DNA from: Ruminiclostridium hungatei
GTDB taxonomy: Bacteria > Bacillota > Clostridia > Acetivibrionales > DSM-1351
Assembly: GCF_002051585.1 (NCBI RefSeq)
Contig: NZ_MZGX01000014.1
Span: 62,001 to 126,000, forward strand
Length of the DNA: 64,000 nucleotides
Direction of reading: 5' to 3'
Shown: positions 58,919 to 64,000 of the stretch, one piece after another
Numbering within the stretch: the first letter of the stretch is position 1
How the letters are laid out: every line of letters starts with the position of its first letter
Program-made: the position numbers and the translations under genes
The notes under the pieces: model-generated
Databases searched by the model: none
What the model saw: only the letters and a program-made list of their open reading frames with translations
Told to the model about the DNA's origin: nothing

Positions 58919-61900
58919 AACATTTAAAAAATCCGTTTACAGCTTTGGCTAAGTATACGGGAAAACAAATTAAATGGGTGTACTGCATGCTGATGATACT
59001 TTTAGTTTCCCTGGCAGCAGTCCCAAATGCAGATTATGCATATTCTGCAGGAGAAACAGGTTTGAGCCTGCAGGCGGTATCTCCGCTGCGACAGCAGATA
59101 AAGCTGACACAGCCTTCCGCAGCCATACCCGGAGGACGCGGATATATGCTGCCGCAAAAGGTTGTGGTAAAAGACAGCTCCGGCATGCCTGTTGCAGGCG
59201 TCTCAGTGACTTTTGAAGTTTCTGTGAATGATACGGTGACTTCGGTTATGAGAGGCTCCAACAGCAGATTTTTAACAGTTACAACAGATGCCAACGGTAT
59301 GGCGTCGGCAGCCAATACTCACTCCAGCTATCTGGGAGAGGGCTATCAGGCATATTCCAAGAATTCGGGAGTTGTACAGACCTTACAGGTCAAGGCAGGA
59401 ATTCCCGGCGGGAATACTGTCTCATTTGATGTAGAGGTAGGTACATATAATTCAAACATTGTAGATAATACCCCGCCGTTTATTTCAGTTCAGGCAAAGG
59501 ATGATACAGGAGCGGACTATGTGGCGGGGACCTGGACCAGCCGCACTGTCACTGTATCCTACAGTGCTGAGGATTCCATCTCCACCATCAGGTCCTGCAC
59601 ACCCAGTCAGGTGTTCAGTGAAGAGGGAGCAAATCATACCTCCACAGGTATAGCTATTGATAGCTGCAATAATTCTTCAAGTGTCACATTTGGCCCCATA
59701 TGCATAGACAAGACAGCGCCGGTAACAACTACAGCATTCTCAAAGCCAAAATCCGGAACCTGGTATGATGACAAGGTAACGGTGGCATTTGATGCAATTG
59801 ACAATGTGTCGGGAGTGAAAGCGATTTTTTATAAAATCGGAGAAGGTTCACCAGTCAGACTTGAGGGTTCCAGTGCAGTTGCAAATATCGAGGTTGAAGG
59901 CGTAAGCTCAATAACCTATTGGTCTGAGGATAAGGCAGGCAATGTGGAACAAGCCAGATCCTTCAGCGTTAAGATTGACAAAACCGCACCGACTGTCGAA
60001 AGCAGATTGACTCCGGAAAAAAATGAAAAAGGCTGGAACAAAAACAATGTAACTCTGATTTTGACGGGCATGGATTCTTGTTCAGGCGTAAAGGAAATAC
60101 ACTATAAAGTCGGAGAGGCCGGACAGGAAAAAATCGTGGCGGCAGATAATGCCACAATTCTTTTTGATACCGAAGGAATTTCAAAGGTTTTCTACTGGGC
60201 GGTTGACAATGTGGGTAAAGTCAGTGCCACAGGCAATATTGAAATAAAACTTGACAAAAGTATTCCTGTAATAACTGTTCCCGCCGACATTAGTGCTGAA
60301 GCCAGTGCAGTTTACACAAAACTGGATATAGGCACTGCAAGGGTTGACGACCTGGGAGAAGTAACACTGAAAAATGATGCCCCGGAACAAGGGTTTTCCG
60401 TGGGGACTACAAAGGTTACCTGGACAGCTACCGATTCAGTAGGGTTTGTATCCTCTGCGGTTCAGAACGTAACGATAAAGGATACGACAAATCCTGTACT
60501 TACAGTTCAGGGTGATGTAGTTATAGAGGCCACGGCTGTCAAGACTCCGTATACTTTAAAACAGCCCACAGCCACCGACATTTTCAGCGTGACAATCACC
60601 CATGACGCCCCGGAAAAATTTCCTGTGGGAAAAACTCCTGTAACCTGGAAGGCAAAAGATGCAAACGGTAACGAAGTCACCGCCGTCCAGAATGTCATAG
60701 TAATTGATTCCCAAAAGCCTGTACTGACCCTCCCAAAGAACGTGACAGTGGAGGCACAGGGCAGAAGAACAGTTGTGGATATCGGGCAGGCAACGGCAAC
60801 CGACATCTTTGATGTGGAGGTTTCCAGCAATGCTCCGGCTGATTTCCCCCTGGGCAAATCCACAGTTACCTGGAAGGCTGTTGACGCAAATAATAACGTA
60901 ACAACAGGCGATCAGGAGATACTTGTCCAGGATACGACGGACCCTGAGCTCACCATACCTGAGGATATAACCAGGGAGGCTGATGCCAGACGAGTCAAAT
61001 TGGATATAGGAAAGGCAGAGGCCAGAGATATATTCGAGGTTGAGGTAAAAAGCAATGCGCCCAAGGATTATCCGGTAGGAACAACCGAGGTTATCTGGGA
61101 GGCCCGTGATGAAAATGGCAATGTTTCCACAAAGGTACAGAAAATAACCATAACCGATAAAACCAAACCGACCTTCACCATACCCGGTGATATCAAAATA
61201 GAGGCTGAAGGGGAGAAAACCTATGTTCCCATAGAACTTCCCCAGGTTTATGACATTTTTGAGATGGTTCATTCACGGACCGGTCCCCAGGATAATATGT
61301 TCCCTGTGGGGCATACGGTTATAACCTGGACCTTCACAGATGCCAACGGTAATTCTGTATCCTTCAGCCAGAACATAACAGTAGAGGACACAATCAGTCC
61401 GCTGCTCACACTTCCGGAGGATGTAAAAGTCGAGGCTACCGCAGTAAAGAGCAAGGTTGACATCAAGGAACCTTCGGTAAGCGACATATTCCCGGTTACG
61501 GTAACCAACAACGCTCCAAAGGACGGATTTGACGTGGGCACTACAGAAGTAACCTGGACGGCCACCGATGCAAACGGAAATTCAACAAAGGGCGTCCAGC
61601 ATGTTACCGTAGAGGATAAAACCAAGCCTGTTCTTACAATTCCGTCAGATAAGATAGCTGAGGCTAAAGCTTTAAGAACTGCTGTAGAAATAGGTCAGGC
61701 AACCGCAACAGACATATTCGGGGTGGATGTAAAAAGTGATGCGCCTTTGGACTATTCTCTGGGAGATACCTATGTAACCTGGACTGCCAGGGATGAACAC
61801 AATAATGAAGCTTCAAAAATACAGAAGATTACAATAATTGATACAACCAAGCCCTTCCTGGCTGTTCCGAAGGATAAGACAGTGGAGGCGGATGCCGAGA

Positions 61901-64000
61901 AAACAAAGGTCGCTTTGGGTGAGGCGGAAGCAACAGACATATTTGCGGTTACAGTTACAAACGACGCTCCCAAGGATGGCTTCCCGGTTGGAACTACAAA
62001 AGTAACCTGGACGGCAACAGATGCTAACGGCAATTTCACAACAGGAGTCCAAAATATAACAGTCACCGATAAAACAGCTCCCGTTTTAAAGGTTCCTGAC
62101 AATAAGACCTGTGAGGCCACTGCCATAAAAACACCTGTTGATATAGGACAGGCAACGGCAACAGATATATTTAAAGTTAATATTTCAAATAACGGCATAA
62201 AGGATTATCCCCTTGGAAGAACCATAGTAACCTGGACCGCCACCGATGAAAATAATAATGTTACTGCCGGTACTCAGGAAATCAAGGTGGTGGATACGAC
62301 ACCTCCAAATATGATTCCTCCAGAGGACATGACTTTTGAGGCCACTGGGATAAAAACAAAAGTTGAGGCCATAAAAGCTCCGGTGGTAACCGATATTTTC
62401 CAGTTTACCCTTTCAAAGGATGCTCCGGAGGAATATCCATACGGCCCGACTCTTGTGACCTGGACCGCAATAGATGTAAACGGCAATAAAAGTACCTGTA
62501 CACAAACAATTAATATAGTAGATACAACCGCCCCTGAGCTGACGGCTCCTGCTGACATAACCGGTTGGGAGGCCACCGCGGCGGAGGGTACACCTGTAGA
62601 GCTGGGCACACCGGTATACAGCGATATCTTCCAGGTGGAATGGGAAAACGATGCTCCGGCGGTATTCCCTGTGGGAACCACCGTAGTAACCTGGACAGCC
62701 ACAGATGAGCACGGAAACAAGACAGAAAAGACCCAGAAGGTGACAGTGGTGGATACAACCCCACCTGAGCTGACGGCTCCGGCGGACATAACCGATTGGG
62801 AAGCCACTGCAGCGGAGGGTACTCCTGTAGAGCTGGGCACACCGGAATACAGCGATATCTTCCAGGTGGAGTGGAAAAATGATGCTCCTGTGGTATTCCC
62901 TGTGGGAACAACCATCGTAACCTGGACAGCCACAGATGAGCACGGAAACAGGACAGAAAAGACCCAGAAGGTGACAGTGGTAGATACAACCGCCCCTGAA
63001 CTGACGGCTCCGGCAGACATAACCGATTGGGAAGCCACAGCCGCGGAGGGTACACCTGTAGAGCTGGGCACACCGGAATACAGCGATATCTTCAGGGTGG
63101 AGTGGAAAAATGATGCTCCCGGGGTATTCCCAGTGGGAACAACCTTAGTCAAGTGGACTGCCGTTGATGAACATGGCAACAAGACAGAAAAGACCCAGAA
63201 GGTGACAGTGGTGGATACAACCGCCCCTGAACTGACGGCTCCGGCAGACATAACCGATTGGGAAGCCACAGCCGCGGAGGGTACTCCTGTAGAACTGGGA
63301 ACACCGGAATACAGCGATATCTTCCAGGTGGAGTGGAAAAATGATGCTCCTGTGGTATTCCCTGTGGGAACCACCGTAGTAACCTGGACAGCCACAGATG
63401 AGCATGGAAATAAGACAGAAAAGACCCAGAAGGTGACAGTGGTGGATACAACCGCCCCTGAACTGACGGCTCCGGCAGATATAACCGATTGGGAAGCCAC
63501 CGCAGCAGAGGGTACTCCTGTAGAGCTGGGAACACCGGAATACAGCGATATCTTCAAGGTGGAGTGGAAAAATGATGCTCCTGTGGTATTCCCTGTGGGA
63601 ACAACCATCGTAACCTGGACAGCCACAGATGAACACGGAAACAAGACAGAAAAGACCCAGAAGGTGACAGTGGTAGATACAACCGCCCCTGAACTGACGG
63701 CTCCGGCAGATATAACCGATTGGGAAGCCACAGCCGCGGAGGGTACTCCTGTAGAGCTGGGCACACCGGAATACAGCGATATCTTCAAGGTGGAGTGGAA
63801 AAATGATGCTCCCGGGATATTCCCTGTGGGAACCACCGTCGTAACCTGGACAGCCACAGATGAACACGGAAACAAGACAGAAAAGACCCAGAAGGTGATA
63901 GTGGTGGACACAACCGCCCCTGAACTGACGGCTCCGGCAGACATAACCGATTGGGAAGCCACAGCCGCAGAGGGTACTCCTGTAGAGCTGGGAACACCGG
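58915..64000 (+). CDS. Giant secreted HYR-repeat surface protein (partial at right edge)
   Basis: At least 1,695 aa, open to the window end. ATG 58915 follows GGAGG. Signal peptide (residues about 20-40, MLMILLVSLAAVPNADYAYS). A Big_1-like domain (about 50-170), Ig-like repeats with GTWYDDKVTVAFDAIDNVSG (about 180-440), then about 17 HYR-like repeats from residue 447 (for example LTIPEDITREADARRVKLDI ... VTWTATDENGN). HYR domains are adhesive beta-sandwiches. Early repeats are diverged; the last seven are almost identical 77-aa units. No anchor is visible because the end is missing. Confidence 0.9.
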   Translation, partial: MKHLKNPFTALAKYTGKQIKWVYCMLMILLVSLAAVPNADYAYSAGETGLSLQAVSPLRQQIKLTQPSAAIPGGRGYMLPQKVVVKDSSGMPVAGVSVTFEVSVNDTVTSVMRGSNSRFLTVTTDANGMASAANTHSSYLGEGYQAYSKNSGVVQTLQVKAGIPGGNTVSFDVEVGTYNSNIVDNTPPFISVQAKDDTGADYVAGTWTSRTVTVSYSAEDSISTIRSCTPSQVFSEEGANHTSTGIAIDSCNNSSSVTFGPICIDKTAPVTTTAFSKPKSGTWYDDKVTVAFDAIDNVSGVKAIFYKIGEGSPVRLEGSSAVANIEVEGVSSITYWSEDKAGNVEQARSFSVKIDKTAPTVESRLTPEKNEKGWNKNNVTLILTGMDSCSGVKEIHYKVGEAGQEKIVAADNATILFDTEGISKVFYWAVDNVGKVSATGNIEIKLDKSIPVITVPADISAEASAVYTKLDIGTARVDDLGEVTLKNDAPEQGFSVGTTKVTWTATDSVGFVSSAVQNVTIKDTTNPVLTVQGDVVIEATAVKTPYTLKQPTATDIFSVTITHDAPEKFPVGKTPVTWKAKDANGNEVTAVQNVIVIDSQKPVLTLPKNVTVEAQGRRTVVDIGQATATDIFDVEVSSNAPADFPLGKSTVTWKAVDANNNVTTGDQEILVQDTTDPELTIPEDITREADARRVKLDIGKAEARDIFEVEVKSNAPKDYPVGTTEVIWEARDENGNVSTKVQKITITDKTKPTFTIPGDIKIEAEGEKTYVPIELPQVYDIFEMVHSRTGPQDNMFPVGHTVITWTFTDANGNSVSFSQNITVEDTISPLLTLPEDVKVEATAVKSKVDIKEPSVSDIFPVTVTNNAPKDGFDVGTTEVTWTATDANGNSTKGVQHVTVEDKTKPVLTIPSDKIAEAKALRTAVEIGQATATDIFGVDVKSDAPLDYSLGDTYVTWTARDEHNNEASKIQKITIIDTTKPFLAVPKDKTVEADAEKTKVALGEAEATDIFAVTVTNDAPKDGFPVGTTKVTWTATDANGNFTTGVQNITVTDKTAPVLKVPDNKTCEATAIKTPVDIGQATATDIFKVNISNNGIKDYPLGRTIVTWTATDENNNVTAGTQEIKVVDTTPPNMIPPEDMTFEATGIKTKVEAIKAPVVTDIFQFTLSKDAPEEYPYGPTLVTWTAIDVNGNKSTCTQTINIVDTTAPELTAPADITGWEATAAEGTPVELGTPVYSDIFQVEWENDAPAVFPVGTTVVTWTATDEHGNKTEKTQKVTVVDTTPPELTAPADITDWEATAAEGTPVELGTPEYSDIFQVEWKNDAPVVFPVGTTIVTWTATDEHGNRTEKTQKVTVVDTTAPELTAPADITDWEATAAEGTPVELGTPEYSDIFRVEWKNDAPGVFPVGTTLVKWTAVDEHGNKTEKTQKVTVVDTTAPELTAPADITDWEATAAEGTPVELGTPEYSDIFQVEWKNDAPVVFPVGTTVVTWTATDEHGNKTEKTQKVTVVDTTAPELTAPADITDWEATAAEGTPVELGTPEYSDIFKVEWKNDAPVVFPVGTTIVTWTATDEHGNKTEKTQKVTVVDTTAPELTAPADITDWEATAAEGTPVELGTPEYSDIFKVEWKNDAPGIFPVGTTVVTWTATDEHGNKTEKTQKVIVVDTTAPELTAPADITDWEATAAEGTPVELGTP
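62521..64000 (+). repeat. Seven near-identical 231-bp tandem repeats (last truncated by the window)
   Basis: The unit beginning GATACAACCGCCCCTGA starts at 62521, 62752, 62983, 63214, 63445, 63676 and 63907 (GACACAACC), an exact 231-bp period (77 codons). Differences are few (CCGGTA/CCGGAA, GTGGTA/GGGGTA). Recent amplification or gene conversion; also prone to assembly error. Confidence 0.95.

Noticed and set aside
62274-63962. 562-residue open frame on the minus strand opposite the HYR repeats
   Set aside because: It is the complement of a clear repeat-coding gene; the periodic composition keeps the antisense frame open in several phases. No ribosome-binding site.

Overview
The window is a chromosomal segment of a spore-forming, flagellated member of the Clostridia, probably a cellulolytic Ruminiclostridium/Acetivibrio-type organism. 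The evidence is a Firmicutes gene order (mreB/mbl-flagellar rod genes; purR-spoVG-glmU-prs-pth-mfd-spoVT-mazG-hup-rqcP-yabP-yabQ-divIC-S1 protein), several sporulation genes, strong AGGAGG ribosome-binding sites, frequent TTG/GTG starts, and a manno-oligosaccharide phosphorolysis operon. No species can be assigned from sequence reading alone.

Layout. 1-4,654: end of an MreB/Mbl gene, two flagellar rod/hook proteins, a FlgJ-like rod protein, a secreted phosphodiester glycosidase and fabZ. 4,852-6,255: murC on the minus strand, convergent with fabZ across a strong hairpin. 6,575-21,393: a conserved housekeeping/sporulation block in nearly the Bacillus subtilis purR-to-yabR order. Its GlmU has an intact acetyltransferase half but an eroded uridyltransferase half. 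The ssb and mazG genes have long leaders with predicted RNA structure. A tRNA-Leu gene (21,492-21,580) closes the block.

21,600-42,500 is an accessory region between tRNA-Leu and an initiator tRNA. It holds a complete contractile phage-tail module (ArpU-type regulator, sheath, tube, chaperone with a programmed -1 frameshift site, tape measure, baseplate, two tandem BNR/lectin fibres, amidase, holin). There are no head, portal, terminase or integrase genes, so it looks like a PBSX/diffocin-type tailocin or other domesticated contractile particle. A Spo0E-like gene and a gene behind a perfect LexA box lie at its downstream end. Two hairpin elements with CTAG-type ends and the same internal core sit at 17,600-17,763 and 24,331-24,497.

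42,700-58,600 is mixed: a DUF2935 protein, a second holin, a Cys-rich/Ala-repeat protein of unknown function, an acetyltransferase, a Fur-family regulator with a G3E GTPase, and a mannan-derived oligosaccharide operon (two GH130 phosphorylases plus a cellobiose 2-epimerase) with a divergent LacI regulator. Small conserved genes follow (one apparently starting at ATT), then a phosphodiesterase and an MsrAB fusion. Next is a minus-strand four-gene cassette: region-4-like and region-2-like sigma fragments, a one-helix membrane protein and an M15 peptidase. 58,915 to the right edge is the start of a giant secreted protein with at least 17 HYR-type repeats, the last seven almost identical at 231-bp spacing.

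The most interesting items are the head-less tail particle with its frameshift and duplicated fibres, the split-sigma lysis-type cassette, the hairpin repeats with a shared core but different self-complementary arms, the eroded GlmU, and the Cys-rich/Ala-repeat protein beside an orphan holin.
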